A stretch of 64,000 nt of DNA from Arthrobacter cupressi (GTDB lineage: Bacteria; Actinomycetota; Actinomycetes; Actinomycetales; Micrococcaceae), in assembly GCF_900099975.1 (NCBI RefSeq), contig NZ_FNEI01000006.1, positions 1 through 64,000 on the forward strand, in the 5' to 3' direction. Position numbers and translations under genes: made by a program. Position 1 is the stretch's first letter; each line of letters begins with the position of its first letter. The notes beneath the pieces are model-generated. The model was not told the origin of the DNA, did not search any database, and was given only the letters and a program-made list of their open reading frames with translations. Of this stretch, positions 7,946-17,225 are shown piece by piece.

Positions 7946-9384
7946 GGCTTCCCCTTGTCGCCGTTCCAGTGCAATTCCGCGTGGACGCGCCAGCCGCCGT
8001 TTGGCCCGGGACCGGCGTCCACGGTGCCCGCGTAGATCCGGGCGCGCTCCCGCATCCCGTTGATGCCCTGGCCGGTCCCCACTCCGGGGACACCGGCCCC
8101 GGAACCGCCCGCCCCGGCGGCATCCTCCCGGACGTCCCGGCCGTCGTCGAGCACGTCAATGGTGACCCGGTCCCCCTTCCGCAGCACCCGCACGTCCACC
8201 CGGCCCAGCGCGCGGCCGTACCGCAGCACGTTGGTAAGGGATTCCTGCACGATCCGGAACACGGTAAGCCGGAAGGCGGGATCGTCAGGCAGGGCCGGGC
8301 CGGTGTGCGAAAAATGCAGCGGCAGGCCAGCGGTGCGGAAGCCTTCCAAGAGCGTGGCCAGGTCCCCGGAAGCCGTGGGGGCGAGGGGCGCGGGGCGTCC
8401 GGAGTCATCGCGCAACACCCCGAGGACGCGGCGCATGTCCGCCAGGGCCGTGCGGCCGGTGCGGGACAGTTCGCCGAGCACCACCCCGGCGCGTTCGGGA
8501 TCCTTGCGGACCACGACGGCGGCACCGTCGGACAGGCTGACCATCACCGTGAGCGAGTGGGCCACGACGTCGTGCATCTCGCGGGCGATCCGGTTGCGTT
8601 CCGTGACGGACCCCAGCCGGGCGGTCTGCGCCGCCCAGGCCCGGATTTCGGCCTCGTGCTCGCGCCGCTGCCGCACGGAGATGCCGATGCCGGTGGCGAT
8701 CAGGTTGGACAACAGGATGCTGATGGCCGCGGTGATGTTGCTGATCAGGTGGTAGTTTTCGGGCAGCTCCGCGTCCCCGCCGCCGCCCGGCCCGCCGGGG
8801 CTGGTCCACATGAACAGGTAGAGCAGCGTGAGCGGCAGGCTCGCGGCGCCGAAAACCATCAGCGCGCTGCGGCGCGGCCGCACCACGGCCACCGCGTACA
8901 GCGCGAACCAGAGGCCAGCGGACACATTCGTGCCCCACGGATGCAGCAGCGTCACGCCGAGTTCCAGGAGCGCGACGGCGGCCGTCACCGTCACAGGGAA
9001 GGCCCGGCGCAGGAGCAGCGCCCCCGCGATGACAAGGAGCAGCAGCCCCGCCAGCCATTTGCCGTCGGCGATGCTGCTGATCAGGGTGGACAGGGCCAGC
9101 AGGAGGTAGCAGAGGACGACCACTGCATCCATGGCGCGCGGGTGCTCGTAGAAGTACCGGCGGATGCGGCCGCGGCGGCGGGCCGTGATTTCGGCGAACG
9201 ACGCCTCACCACCTACGGGGACCGCCGCATTTAGGGGAAGAGCCGGGCCCGCGGCGGCTGCAGGACCTGCGGGGACGGCCGGACCTGCGGGGACGGCCGG
9301 ACTTGCCGCGGCTGCAGGACCCTCGGGGCCCACGGGAACGGTCCGGCCCGCGGCGGCTGCCGGGGCCGGTGCTTCGTCAGTCAT
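7942..9384 (-). CDS. Sensor histidine kinase (HisKA_3 type)
   Basis: 480 residues. The first 60 are an Ala/Pro/Gly-rich tail of VPAGPA-like repeats, then about five to six membrane segments (85-235). The dimerisation and phosphorylation box is [11 protein letters not shown] with His271. The HATPase domain carries [10 protein letters not shown] (N box), VLDDGRD and [11 protein letters not shown]. This DesK/LiaS-like class senses membrane or envelope state. The repetitive N-terminus raises the possibility of an internal start near residue 85, although the frame is open. It pairs with the regulator at 7223. Confidence 0.9.
   Translation of the reverse strand: MTDEAPAPAAAAGRTVPVGPEGPAAAASPAVPAGPAVPAGPAAAAGPALPLNAAVPVGGEASFAEITARRRGRIRRYFYEHPRAMDAVVVLCYLLLALSTLISSIADGKWLAGLLLLVIAGALLLRRAFPVTVTAAVALLELGVTLLHPWGTNVSAGLWFALYAVAVVRPRRSALMVFGAASLPLTLLYLFMWTSPGGPGGGGDAELPENYHLISNITAAISILLSNLIATGIGISVRQRREHEAEIRAWAAQTARLGSVTERNRIAREMHDVVAHSLTVMVSLSDGAAVVVRKDPERAGVVLGELSRTGRTALADMRRVLGVLRDDSGRPAPLAPTASGDLATLLEGFRTAGLPLHFSHTGPALPDDPAFRLTVFRIVQESLTNVLRYGRALGRVDVRVLRKGDRVTIDVLDDGRDVREDAAGAGGSGAGVPGVGTGQGINGMRERARIYAGTVDAGPGPNGGWRVHAELHWNGDKGKP
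9263..9298. repeat. Tandem 18-bp repeat in the kinase N-terminus
   Basis: Two exact consecutive copies of GGACCTGCGGGGACGGCC. They are in frame and encode part of the Ala/Pro/Gly repeat of the histidine kinase, a likely slippage product with variable copy number between strains. Confidence 0.8.
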
Positions 9385-9448
9385 GGAAAGAGCCTAGACC
9401 GGCGTCGTTCCGGGAGGCGCTGTTCCCGGCATTCATGCCGGCGTCGCG

Positions 9449-9496
9449 GGAGAGCTGCGGGGTCGCCGGAAAATTCCAGCGACCCCGCAGCTCTCC
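9449..9496. terminator. Terminator after the ABC permease
   Basis: A perfect 18-bp stem (GGAGAGCTGCGGGGTCGC and its complement) around a 12-nt loop, in the 150-bp gap between the permease stop (9535) and the kinase start (9384). It suggests the ABC pair and the two-component pair are separate or attenuated transcripts. Confidence 0.8.
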
Positions 9497-9534
9497 GGCG
9501 ACCTCGAAGGGCGTCAAAGCGGACATGGAGCGGA

Positions 9535-10386
9535 TCAAACGTCCCGCTTCTTGAGCAGCAGCATGGCCAGGACCACGGGGACCACCACCCAGGCGCCAAG
9601 GACCAGCCCCGCCTGCCAGGCTTCGAGGGTGTCCGGGACGTGTTCGACGGCGGTCAGCGGCAGGATCGTGTTGCCCGGCAGGTACTTGCGGGCCTCCTCG
9701 AAGAAGTCGCCCGGGATGAGCTGGAAGGCGATCGGTGCCACGAAGAACAGGCCCACCAGGCTCATGATGCCGCCGGCGGAATTCCGGAGCAGGGTGCCCA
9801 GGGACATGCCGATCGCGGCGACGGCAGCCACGTAGATGCTGTTGACCAGGAGCAGCTTGATGGACTGCTGGCTGGCGAGGTCCAGCTTGAGGTCGTAGTT
9901 CTGCAGGATGGGCAGTGCCACCAGGCCGGCGATATAGGTGGAGACCGCGGTCAGGGCGAAGGAGCTGACAGTGACGACGATCAGTTTGGCCAGGAACGCC
10001 GGGATCCGCTTGGGCACGGCGGCGAAGGTGGAGCGGGCCATGCCGGTGGTGAATTCGGAACTCATCAGCAGCACGCCGAGCGATCCCAGGATGAGCTGGG
10101 CGAAGGCGATGCCCGCCGTCGGCACGGTGACCGCGAGGTCCCCGCCCTGCGCGGCCATGGCGGCGGCGGCTTCGGGGTCCTGCGCGGCGGCATCGGCGAA
10201 CTGGCCGGTACCCCAGGCGGTCAGTGCCGCGAAGCCCACCATCACCAGCGCCGTGCACCCCAGCAGGATCAGGGTGGACAGCAGGGTGCGGAACTTGATG
10301 AATTCGGAGTTCAGGACCCGGTGGAAGGCCGGGCCGGGTCCCACGGGCAGGCTCGCCCGGCGGGATTCCAAGGTGGTGGCGCTCAT
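9535..10386 (-). CDS. ABC-2 type exporter permease
   Basis: 283 residues with six hydrophobic segments, among them STLILLGCTALVMVGFAALT (near 38-57), FALTAVSTYIAGLVALPI and LGAWVVVPVVLAMLLL at the C-terminus. The first loop is long and extracellular, the ABC-2 pattern. It overlaps the ATPase gene by 4 nt. With the ATPase it forms a complete exporter of lipids, drugs or peptides; the nearby two-component system suggests envelope-stress control. Confidence 0.88.
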   Translation of the reverse strand: MSATTLESRRASLPVGPGPAFHRVLNSEFIKFRTLLSTLILLGCTALVMVGFAALTAWGTGQFADAAAQDPEAAAAMAAQGGDLAVTVPTAGIAFAQLILGSLGVLLMSSEFTTGMARSTFAAVPKRIPAFLAKLIVVTVSSFALTAVSTYIAGLVALPILQNYDLKLDLASQQSIKLLLVNSIYVAAVAAIGMSLGTLLRNSAGGIMSLVGLFFVAPIAFQLIPGDFFEEARKYLPGNTILPLTAVEHVPDTLEAWQAGLVLGAWVVVPVVLAMLLLKKRDV

Positions 10387-11387
10387 GCCTGATCTCCTCC
10401 GGTTTTGACGGGAACCTGGTTTTCCGCGGCCTGGTTTTCCGCGGCTCCGGCGGGAGCCGTGGCGGCCACGGGCGGTCCGGTGGTGATGTGCGAGTGGTAC
10501 TCGACCTCGTCCTTGGTCAGTTCCATGTAGGCCTCTTCGAGGCTGGCCTGCAGCGGGGTGAGCTCGTAGACCATCACCCTGTTGTCCAGCGCGGTGCGGG
10601 CGATGCCGCGGGGATCCAGCCCGGTGACTTCCAGGAGCTCACGGTCGTGGGCCTCCACGGAGACGCCATCGCCGGCGAGCAGCTGCATGAGGCGCAGGGG
10701 TTCGTCGGTGCGGACACGGGTGCGGGCGGTGCCCTTGCCGGAGATGATCTCGCCGATGGGCGCGTCCGCGATGATCTTGCCGCGGCCGATCACGATCAGG
10801 TGGTCCGCTGTCAGCGCCATCTCACTCATGAGGTGGCTGGAGAGGAACACCGTGCGGCCCTCCGCAGCCAAGTACTTGACCAGGTTGCGGACCCAGAGCA
10901 CGCCTTCGGGGTCGAGGCCGTTGACGGGCTCGTCCAGGATGATGGTCTGCGGGTTGCCCAGCAGGGCCGCGGCGATGCCCAGCCGCTGGCCCATGCCGAG
11001 CGAAAAGCCCTTCACCTTCTTCCGCGCCACATCGCCCAGGCCCGTCATTTCGATGACCTCGTGGATGCGCTTCTTCGGGATGGAGTGGGTGGCGGCCATG
11101 GCCAGCAGGTGGTTGTAGGCGGTGCGGCCAGTGTGCACGGCCTTGGCGTCCAAGAGGGCGCCGATCTCGCGCAGCGGCGCCTGGTGCCGGTCGAACGGCA
11201 CGCCGTTCACGGTGACGCTGCCGGCGGTGGGCCGGTCCAGGCCCATGATCATGCGCATGGTGGTGGATTTGCCGGCGCCGTTCGGGCCCAGGAAGCCCGT
11301 GACCTTTCCGGGCTGGACGGTGAAGCTGACGCCGTCGACGGCGGTCTTCTCGCCGTAGACCTTGCGCAGCCCTTGTGCCTCAATCAT
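10383..11387 (-). CDS. ABC transporter ATP-binding protein
   Basis: 334 residues. Walker A GPNGAGKST (near 33-41), Q-loop region, signature FSLGMGQRLG, Walker B TIILDEPVNGLDP, and the switch His in FLSSHLMSE. Residues after 215 form the usual extra C-terminal domain of the CcmA/BcrA-type exporters, here ending in an Ala/Glu/Asn-rich tail. It powers the permease with which it overlaps by 4 nt. Confidence 0.93.
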   Translation of the reverse strand: MIEAQGLRKVYGEKTAVDGVSFTVQPGKVTGFLGPNGAGKSTTMRMIMGLDRPTAGSVTVNGVPFDRHQAPLREIGALLDAKAVHTGRTAYNHLLAMAATHSIPKKRIHEVIEMTGLGDVARKKVKGFSLGMGQRLGIAAALLGNPQTIILDEPVNGLDPEGVLWVRNLVKYLAAEGRTVFLSSHLMSEMALTADHLIVIGRGKIIADAPIGEIISGKGTARTRVRTDEPLRLMQLLAGDGVSVEAHDRELLEVTGLDPRGIARTALDNRVMVYELTPLQASLEEAYMELTKDEVEYHSHITTGPPVAATAPAGAAENQAAENQVPVKTGGDQA

Positions 11388-11436
11388 GGAGTGCCCCGAT
11401 CATGGAAGTGTCCCTTCCCCTTCGCTGAAGCCGAGT

Positions 11437-11457
11437 GTTGTTGACGGTATTAACAAC
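11437..11457. promoter_or_regulatory. Inverted repeat upstream of the ABC exporter
   Basis: GTTGTT-N9-AACAAC lies 50 bp before the ATPase start. It may be an operator for the ABC unit; no regulator can be assigned from sequence alone. Confidence 0.35.
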
Positions 11458-11523
11458 GCTAGACATCCGGGCCCCCGGTTTCGCCTGTCCCAGGGATGAT
11501 TCAGGGTCGGATCAGGGTAGTCC

Positions 11524-13071
11524 TCATGGATGATCCCCAGCGAGCGGTCCCGGCGAGTACACCCTCAGGTGACCGGGCCGGACGCTGAACTCGGCGGTCC
11601 TCACCCCGGGGAGCGGCTCGCCGTCGACCGCTATCACCAGGGGCGCGTCCAGCGCCTCGATCGTGAGCCGGACGGCCTCGCGCAGGTGCGTGACCTTGGA
11701 ACTTCCGGCGGTTCCGGTCAGCACGCCCCAGAGCAGGCGGAGGCGGGCAAAAGGCTCATCCGCGGTGACCATGCGAACGTCCAGGACGCCGTCGTCCATC
11801 ACGGGGCGGGCAAGCGGCGCAAGGTCCCGCGGGTAATAGCGGCCCCGGCCCAGGTAGAGGATCCAGATGCGGTGCCGGACGCCGTCGATCAGCAAGGTGG
11901 TCGGTGAAGACACCGCGAAGGTGCGCAGCCCTGCGATCAGTCCGGCCAGCGGCTTGCCAAGGGTGCCCTGCAACCGTTCGCGGCGGCGCACCAGGTTCGG
12001 GTAGACGCCGACGCTGGCGGTGTTCAGCATGGCGGACTCCCGGATTTCATCCATCCCGTTCAGGCCGCGGCCCGCGGTCACCCGGGCGAGGTCGGTCCGG
12101 ATGCCGCGTCCCGTCTCCGCCGCCGCCACGGCGTCCGCGAGGGTGGTGATGCCGACGTCGCGGGCAAAGTGGTTCAGCGTCCCGCCCGGCAGCACGAGCA
12201 GCGGCAGGCCGTGCTCGACGGCGGCGGCCGCCGCGGTGCCGACCGTTCCGTCACCGCCCCACACACCAAGGGCTTGGGTCCCGGGCCGTGCGGCGGTTTC
12301 CTCGACGACGGCGGTGACGTCCTCGTCCTCGTCGGTTTCGCGGAGGTATGCCTGGGGAAACGCCTGTTGCAGGAGGTCCGCGGTCTCCGGCGCGTAGGAC
12401 CCGCCCTTGGGGTTGACCACGATCGCGAGCCCGGCGCCGTCGTCGATCTTCGGCAGGGTCTCCGAGGTGCTGAGCTGCTCCGGCTGCTCGGGCCTTTCCG
12501 GCCACCACCGCCGCGTGAGCAGCGCCGCGCCGGCGCCGATGGCGGAGCCGAAGACCACGTCCGAGGGCCAGTGCGCCCCGGTGTGGACGCGGGAGTAGGC
12601 CACTCCGGCGGCCACCGGGGCGAGCAGGGCGCCCAGGGCGGGGTGCACGAAGGAGACGCCCAGGGTGAAGGCCACCGCGGAGGCCGAATGGCCCGAAGGC
12701 ATCGAGGAACTCGTCGGCTGCGGGTGGACGAAGCGGAAGACCGGAAGGTGTTCGGGCAGCGGGCGGGTGCGCGGGAGCAGGGTCTTGAAACCGAGGTTGG
12801 TGACCGCGGACGCCACGCCGAGGGCGAGCAGGCCGTGCACGGCAGCGCGGCGCGGTTTCCCCGGGACACTGGCAAGGCCGCCGGCGACGGCGAACCACAG
12901 CTTGCCTTTGGTGGCGGAGGAGGAAAGGTTGCGGAAGAAGGCGTCGTGGTTCCCGTGCGGCCAGCGGGATATCCGGCGGAGCACGGCCCGGTCGAAGTCG
13001 GCGATCCGGCCCGGACCGCGGCGCAGGGCGGCCCGGCTCAAGTAAGCAGTTCCGCTCAGTAGTGTCCGCAT
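11524..13071 (-). CDS. PAP2 phosphatase fused to a diacylglycerol-kinase domain
   Basis: 515 residues. The N-terminal half is a membrane PAP2 phosphatase with the three signatures KTLLPRTRP, PSGHSAS and SRVHTGAHWPSDV (residues about 85-165). The C-terminal half is a DAGK catalytic domain with NPKGGS (near 216), GGDGTVGTAA and LPGGTLNHFARD. Such fusions both dephosphorylate a lipid phosphate and phosphorylate a lipid alcohol, so they may remodel phosphatidate or undecaprenyl lipids. It is a single-gene unit closed by a strong terminator on the side of its start, from the neighbouring SDR region. Confidence 0.92.
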   Translation of the reverse strand: MRTLLSGTAYLSRAALRRGPGRIADFDRAVLRRISRWPHGNHDAFFRNLSSSATKGKLWFAVAGGLASVPGKPRRAAVHGLLALGVASAVTNLGFKTLLPRTRPLPEHLPVFRFVHPQPTSSSMPSGHSASAVAFTLGVSFVHPALGALLAPVAAGVAYSRVHTGAHWPSDVVFGSAIGAGAALLTRRWWPERPEQPEQLSTSETLPKIDDGAGLAIVVNPKGGSYAPETADLLQQAFPQAYLRETDEDEDVTAVVEETAARPGTQALGVWGGDGTVGTAAAAAVEHGLPLLVLPGGTLNHFARDVGITTLADAVAAAETGRGIRTDLARVTAGRGLNGMDEIRESAMLNTASVGVYPNLVRRRERLQGTLGKPLAGLIAGLRTFAVSSPTTLLIDGVRHRIWILYLGRGRYYPRDLAPLARPVMDDGVLDVRMVTADEPFARLRLLWGVLTGTAGSSKVTHLREAVRLTIEALDAPLVIAVDGEPLPGVRTAEFSVRPGHLRVYSPGPLAGDHP

Positions 13072-13115
13072 GTGGTCAGGGTACTCGCGTTCAGGAACTG
13101 GCGTGCTGAACGGGT

Positions 13116-13150
13116 GCCGCCGGCCACGAAACGGGGGTGTGGCCGGCGGC
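13116..13150. terminator. Terminator hairpin between the SDR and PAP2/DAGK genes
   Basis: Perfect 12-bp stem GCCGCCGGCCAC with its complement and an 11-nt loop, 78 nt downstream of the SDR stop on the minus strand. It ends the SDR transcript ahead of the lipid gene. Confidence 0.75.
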
Positions 13151-13227
13151 TTGTATATCCGGTGGAGGGAGTGCGTATTCCACCGGAATCTGTGGGCCCG
13201 GACCGGATGGTCCGGGAGGGAAAGGGA

Positions 13228-13980
13228 CTAGTCGCGCCGGTCGAACACCAGGCCGCCCGGGACCTGGAAGGTCGGCATGATTTCCAGCATTCCCACATTC
13301 ACGTGGCGGGGAGTGTCCACCGCGTAGTCGAGGGCGTCCACGATGTCGCCGGTGGTCAGCGACTCGTAGCCTTCGTAGTAGGTCTTCCAGGCCTCTTCCA
13401 TGGCCTCCGGCGTGCCGCCCATGTTCCGGCCGAAGATCTCGGTTTCCACGCGGCCCGGGCAAATTTCCGTGACCCGGATGCGCTTGCCCACGGTGTCGTT
13501 CCGGAGCTGGCGCGAGATCTGGTGCACCGCTGCCTTGGTGGCGTGGTAAACCGTGTGGCCGTAGAAGTTGTACGTGCCGGCGATCGAGCTGATGTTGACG
13601 ATATGGCCAAGGTCCCGCTCCACCATTCCCGGAAGCACCAGGCGGGTCAGCTGGAGGAGGCCGCGGAGGTTCACGTCAATCAGCTCGTCGATGTCCGACT
13701 CCGCCGAGTCCAGGATGTTCCCCGGACGGGAGACGCCCGCGCAGTTCACCAGGACATCCACCTCCAGGCCCTCCAGTTCCGCGGCGACGGCGGCAGTATC
13801 GGTCAGGTCCACCGCGTGCGGGATGGACCCGGTGCGGTCGGCCAGCTCCTTGAGCCGTTCTTCGTTGCGGGCAAAGGCGTGCACCGTCAGTCCGCGCTTG
13901 GCGAGCCGTTCGGCAATGGCTGCGCCCATGCCGGTGGAAGCGCCGGTCACAACTGCCGTGGTGTAGTCAGAGAAGGACAT
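13228..13980 (-). CDS. Short-chain dehydrogenase/reductase (SDR)
   Basis: 250 residues, a classical SDR. Cofactor motif TGASTGMG (11-18), NCAG (near 88-91), catalytic Ser in ISSIAG and YHATK for the Tyr-Lys pair. The C-terminal loop ends in VDTPRHVNVGMLEIMPT, as in the YdfG-like serine/3-hydroxy acid dehydrogenases that oxidise beta-hydroxy acids with NADP. It lies after the MHS transporter on the same strand but with a terminator hairpin between them, so it may be only partly co-transcribed with the pxp unit. Confidence 0.88.
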   Translation of the reverse strand: MSFSDYTTAVVTGASTGMGAAIAERLAKRGLTVHAFARNEERLKELADRTGSIPHAVDLTDTAAVAAELEGLEVDVLVNCAGVSRPGNILDSAESDIDELIDVNLRGLLQLTRLVLPGMVERDLGHIVNISSIAGTYNFYGHTVYHATKAAVHQISRQLRNDTVGKRIRVTEICPGRVETEIFGRNMGGTPEAMEEAWKTYYEGYESLTTGDIVDALDYAVDTPRHVNVGMLEIMPTFQVPGGLVFDRRD

Positions 13981-14006
13981 GGTTACTCCGGATGTCTTGG
14001 TTGGCA

Positions 14007-14036
14007 GTGCCGTCCTCCCGGGCGGGAGGACGGCAC
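14007..14036. terminator. Hairpin between the MHS transporter and SDR genes
   Basis: GTGCCGTCCTCCC pairs perfectly with its complement around GGGC (13-bp stem). It lies between the MFS stop (14051) and the SDR start (13980) and would terminate or attenuate read-through. Confidence 0.75.
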
Positions 14037-14050
14037 CGGTTGGAATGGGA

Positions 14051-15391
14051 TCAGGCGTCGCGCAGCGGTTCGTGGGCGCGGTCCTTGACCGTGCTGACCG
14101 CGGCGAGGGTGCCCAGGGCGGTGATGACGGCGTAGAAGGCCGGCATGTAGATGTTGCCCGTGCTGGAAATCAGCCAGGTCATGAGCAGCGGGGCGGTGCC
14201 GCCGAAGAGCGCGGAGGAGATGTTGTAGCCCAGGCCGTAAGCCGAGTAGCGGACACGGGTGGGGAACAGTTCCACGATCAGGATGTGGATGACGGCGGTG
14301 TGGCCGGCAAAGACCACGGCCATGATGCTGGCGCCAAGGATGGCGAGCCCCATGTTGCCGGTGGCGATCAGCGCGTAGGCCGGGATGCCGACGATTGCCA
14401 TGGCGACCGCTGCACCGGCGATGACCTTCTTGCGTCCCACGCGGTCCGAGAGGGCGCCCATGAACGGGATGGCGATGCAGATGACCACCAGGCTGCAGGC
14501 GGTGACGATGAGGGCTTCACCGATGGTGAAGTTGATCTGCTTGCCCTTGAGGAACGTGGGCATGTAGGAGAACAGCACGTAGTAGCCGGAGCCGTTCATC
14601 AGCGGGATGAAGAGGGCCAGCAGCATGGCGCGGCGGTGCTCGGCGGACTTGAAGGCTTCCTTCAGCGGGTTCTTGGACAGGCCGCCCTCTTCCTTCAGCT
14701 TGGTGAAGTTCGGGGTGTCGGCGATGGCCTTGCGGATGTAGAAGCCGATGATGCCCATGGGGATGGCGACCAGGAACGGAACACGCCAGGCGAAGGAGCC
14801 GAAGCCGCCGCCGTCGATCGCTGCCTGGGTGAGCCATGGGGACATGGAGTAGGCCACGAGCGTGCCGGTCAGCAGGGCGGCGAAGGAAGCGATCTGGGCG
14901 AAGGAGGTGATGACGCCGCGCTTGCCTTCGGGGGCGTGCTCGGCCAGGAAGGTCATGGCGCCGGCGGCTTCGCCGCCCACGGAGAATCCCTGCAGCATGC
15001 GCAGCAGGACCAGGAGAATCGGGGCCGCGATGCCGATTGCGGCGTACGGCGGCAACAGGCCGATGCCCGCGGTGGCAACGCTGATCAGCATGATGACGAA
15101 GACCAGGAGTTTTTGCCTGCCGATCCGGTCGCCCAGGTAGCCACAGACCACAGCGCCCAGGGGACGCACGAAGAAGGACACAGCGTAGCCTGCGAACACG
15201 AACAGCAGGGCGTTGTCCGGGTTGCCGGGGGCGAGGAACACCAGGGCAAGGGTTCCCGCCATGAAGGCGAAGATGCCGTTGTCGTAGAGTTCCACGAAGA
15301 TGCCGACGCAGCCCGCAGTGACGACCTTGCGGGTCTGCCGGCCGGTGAGGCGCTCTGGCTGCGTAGAGGCAGCGTTGGTGCTTGTTGACAT
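14051..15391 (-). CDS. MHS-family MFS transporter (organic acid:proton symporter)
   Basis: 446 residues with 12 membrane segments. Family marks are VGIFVELYDNGIFAF at helix 1, the loop GYLGDRIGRQK (residues about 84-94), GFSVGGEAAGAMTFLAEHAP and the second-half motif GALSDRVGRKK. MHS proteins such as KgtP, ProP and ShiA import organic acids or zwitterions. It is 56 nt after pxpC on the same strand and is probably the importer of the substrate opened by PxpABC. Its specificity cannot be read from the sequence. Confidence 0.9.
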   Translation of the reverse strand: MSTSTNAASTQPERLTGRQTRKVVTAGCVGIFVELYDNGIFAFMAGTLALVFLAPGNPDNALLFVFAGYAVSFFVRPLGAVVCGYLGDRIGRQKLLVFVIMLISVATAGIGLLPPYAAIGIAAPILLVLLRMLQGFSVGGEAAGAMTFLAEHAPEGKRGVITSFAQIASFAALLTGTLVAYSMSPWLTQAAIDGGGFGSFAWRVPFLVAIPMGIIGFYIRKAIADTPNFTKLKEEGGLSKNPLKEAFKSAEHRRAMLLALFIPLMNGSGYYVLFSYMPTFLKGKQINFTIGEALIVTACSLVVICIAIPFMGALSDRVGRKKVIAGAAVAMAIVGIPAYALIATGNMGLAILGASIMAVVFAGHTAVIHILIVELFPTRVRYSAYGLGYNISSALFGGTAPLLMTWLISSTGNIYMPAFYAVITALGTLAAVSTVKDRAHEPLRDA

Positions 15392-15447
15392 GTGTTTTCC
15401 CTTGATCTTCGGAGCGTAGCAATGCCCCGTGACGGTGGCGAGGGTTT

Positions 15448-16461
15448 TCAGATGGCGATGGCCGGCGGCAGTTCGCGCCAGCCCGGTTCGTCTCCGACGC
15501 CGAGCAGTTTGAAAACGGTATTGACGGTTGTTCGGAGGGATTCAAGCTGCCGCATGGACGCCCGGTAGGCCAGGGTCGCCTCGGCGACGGTGGTCTTCCG
15601 GAAACGGACAACATCCCCGGGCCGGGCCTGGGCCAGGACGTCGAGTCCGAGGCTGGTGGCGACGGCCAGGACGGGGTACCCGGCTGTGACGCCGCGACCC
15701 CGGTGCAGGACCAGGAGTTCCTCCCTGTTGGGGACTTCCACGGCGCCCACCGGGACACCGCGGGAGAGGACTTCCGCACTGGACATCCGTTCCGGCAGCT
15801 GGCCGCCGAGCCGGAGTCCGATGTGGTTACTGCGCCCGCTCACCGTGTAACCGGAGGCGAACAGCAGGCTTGCCGAGTCACCGAATTCGGCCACGTCCGG
15901 GCCGTCGGTGACATCCACCACGAGTTCCGAGCCCATGGCGGGCCGCTCAAGGCCCAGGCGGAACAACGGGATGTCGAAATAGGGCTGCCGGAGCGGTGCA
16001 ACGCTGCGGCGGATGCCCAAAACCGTTCCTTCGGCCAGCTTCAGGCCGAAACCCACTACGGTGTCCGGCGCACAGCTGCCCATCAGCAGTGGCGCGTCCA
16101 CGGAGCCGTGGATGGCAAGGTAGGCCCGGAGCCCGGTGTGGATGCCGCGGATGGCCACGGCTTCCCCGGCACGGACCGAAACAGGTTCCCACTGGGGCTG
16201 TTCCCGGCCGCCCACCGTCAGGGTCAAAGGTGCACCGGTCACGGAAATCAGGAGGTCCTGGTCGGCGCGCATCCGGAAGTCCAGCGCCGTCACTTCCAGC
16301 ACCGGGGCGTTGTCCGGATTGCCGGTGAGGATGTTCGCGGCGCGGGCCGAGAACTGGTCCAGGGCGCCGTTGACCGGCAGGCCGAAGCGCGGTCCGCGGA
16401 AGCGGCCGAGGTCCGTGACCACGGAGTTGCCGGGCTGCTCGACGACGATGCGGCCCTTCAC
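15448..16461 (-). CDS. pxpC: 5-oxoprolinase subunit C homologue (PxpC/KipA family)
   Basis: 337 residues of the biotin-dependent-carboxyltransferase-like fold. Family features visible are TDLGRFRGPRFGLPVNGALD (17-36), ARAANILTGNPDNAPVLE and GIHTGLRAYLAIHGSVDAP. With PxpA and PxpB it makes the ATP-dependent lactamase that opens 5-oxo-L-proline. It overlaps pxpB by 4 nt. The usual signature is fairly well kept here, unlike in the other two subunits, so the complex may be intact but act on a related substrate. Confidence 0.85.
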   Translation of the reverse strand: MKGRIVVEQPGNSVVTDLGRFRGPRFGLPVNGALDQFSARAANILTGNPDNAPVLEVTALDFRMRADQDLLISVTGAPLTLTVGGREQPQWEPVSVRAGEAVAIRGIHTGLRAYLAIHGSVDAPLLMGSCAPDTVVGFGLKLAEGTVLGIRRSVAPLRQPYFDIPLFRLGLERPAMGSELVVDVTDGPDVAEFGDSASLLFASGYTVSGRSNHIGLRLGGQLPERMSSAEVLSRGVPVGAVEVPNREELLVLHRGRGVTAGYPVLAVATSLGLDVLAQARPGDVVRFRKTTVAEATLAYRASMRQLESLRTTVNTVFKLLGVGDEPGWRELPPAIAI

Positions 16462-17225
16462 AGCGCCACCTCCGGTAGGAGGGTGGCCGGGTTGAGGGCC
16501 TCCAGGTGGCTGCCGACGTAGCCATCGAATTCCCCGTGGCTGATCGGACGGAAGCGGAGGGTGTCCCCGGGACGGTACGGGACCAGCGGGTCCCGGCCGA
16601 GGTCAAGGACGGTGAGCGGGGTCTGGCCGATCACGCACCAGCCGCCGGGCGCCGTCGCCGGGGCGATGACGGCCTGCCGGCCGGCCACGGCGATCGCACC
16701 GGCGGGGACGCTCAGCCGCGGGTCCTCCAGGCGCGGCACGGGAAGCGGGAAGTCGGGGCCGTCCATCATGGGCGAGCCCGCGGGCGCACCCATGCAGCGG
16801 ATGGTGTAGCTCTTGGCCGAGTGCAGGGCGATGACCTCGGCCACCGTGATGCCCTGCTGTTCGGCCACCTTTTCCAGGTCCGGGCCGAAGTCGCCGCCGT
16901 AGGCGACGGGCACCTCGAACTCGAGCGAACCGCGGGCGGAGCTGCCGGCAAGGTCAAGCTGGCGCAGGCCGAGCTGGCGCAGTCCGAGCACAACGAAGGC
17001 GCGCAGCTGCTTGGCGGACACCACGGCGGGGTCGAACTCCACCAGCACGGAATCGTAGGTGGGGACGGCGCCGTGAAGGCCTTCGGCGTCGCAGGTGTCC
17101 AGCCAGCCGGCCAGGCGGTGGACTGTTTCCCAGTTGCGTTCGGGGTCCGCGGAGACCGCCACGACGCGGACGGCGGAATCGCCGGACTCGTGGATCTCGA
17201 CGGCGGGGGCGGTGTTGGTGCTCAT
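16458..17225 (-). CDS. pxpB: 5-oxoprolinase subunit B homologue (PxpB/KipI family), divergent
   Basis: 255 residues. The N-terminal HESGDSAVRV block, the middle VPVAYGGDFGPDLEKVAEQ (104-122) and the C-terminal VAGRQAVIAPATAPGGWCVIGQTPL are typical for the KipI/PxpB fold, which partners PxpC. The segment that is normally GFxPGFPYL reads MGAPAGSPMMDG here (145-156), a clear departure at a site expected to shape the active-site face. Overlaps pxpC and pxpA by 4 nt on either side, so all three are co-translated. Confidence 0.84.
   Translation of the reverse strand: MSTNTAPAVEIHESGDSAVRVVAVSADPERNWETVHRLAGWLDTCDAEGLHGAVPTYDSVLVEFDPAVVSAKQLRAFVVLGLRQLGLRQLDLAGSSARGSLEFEVPVAYGGDFGPDLEKVAEQQGITVAEVIALHSAKSYTIRCMGAPAGSPMMDGPDFPLPVPRLEDPRLSVPAGAIAVAGRQAVIAPATAPGGWCVIGQTPLTVLDLGRDPLVPYRPGDTLRFRPISHGEFDGYVGSHLEALNPATLLPEVAL

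Noticed and set aside
13979..15388. 469-residue ORF opposite the MHS transporter
   Set aside because: Shadow frame rich in Asp, Gly, His and Gln; the minus-strand frame has all MFS motifs.
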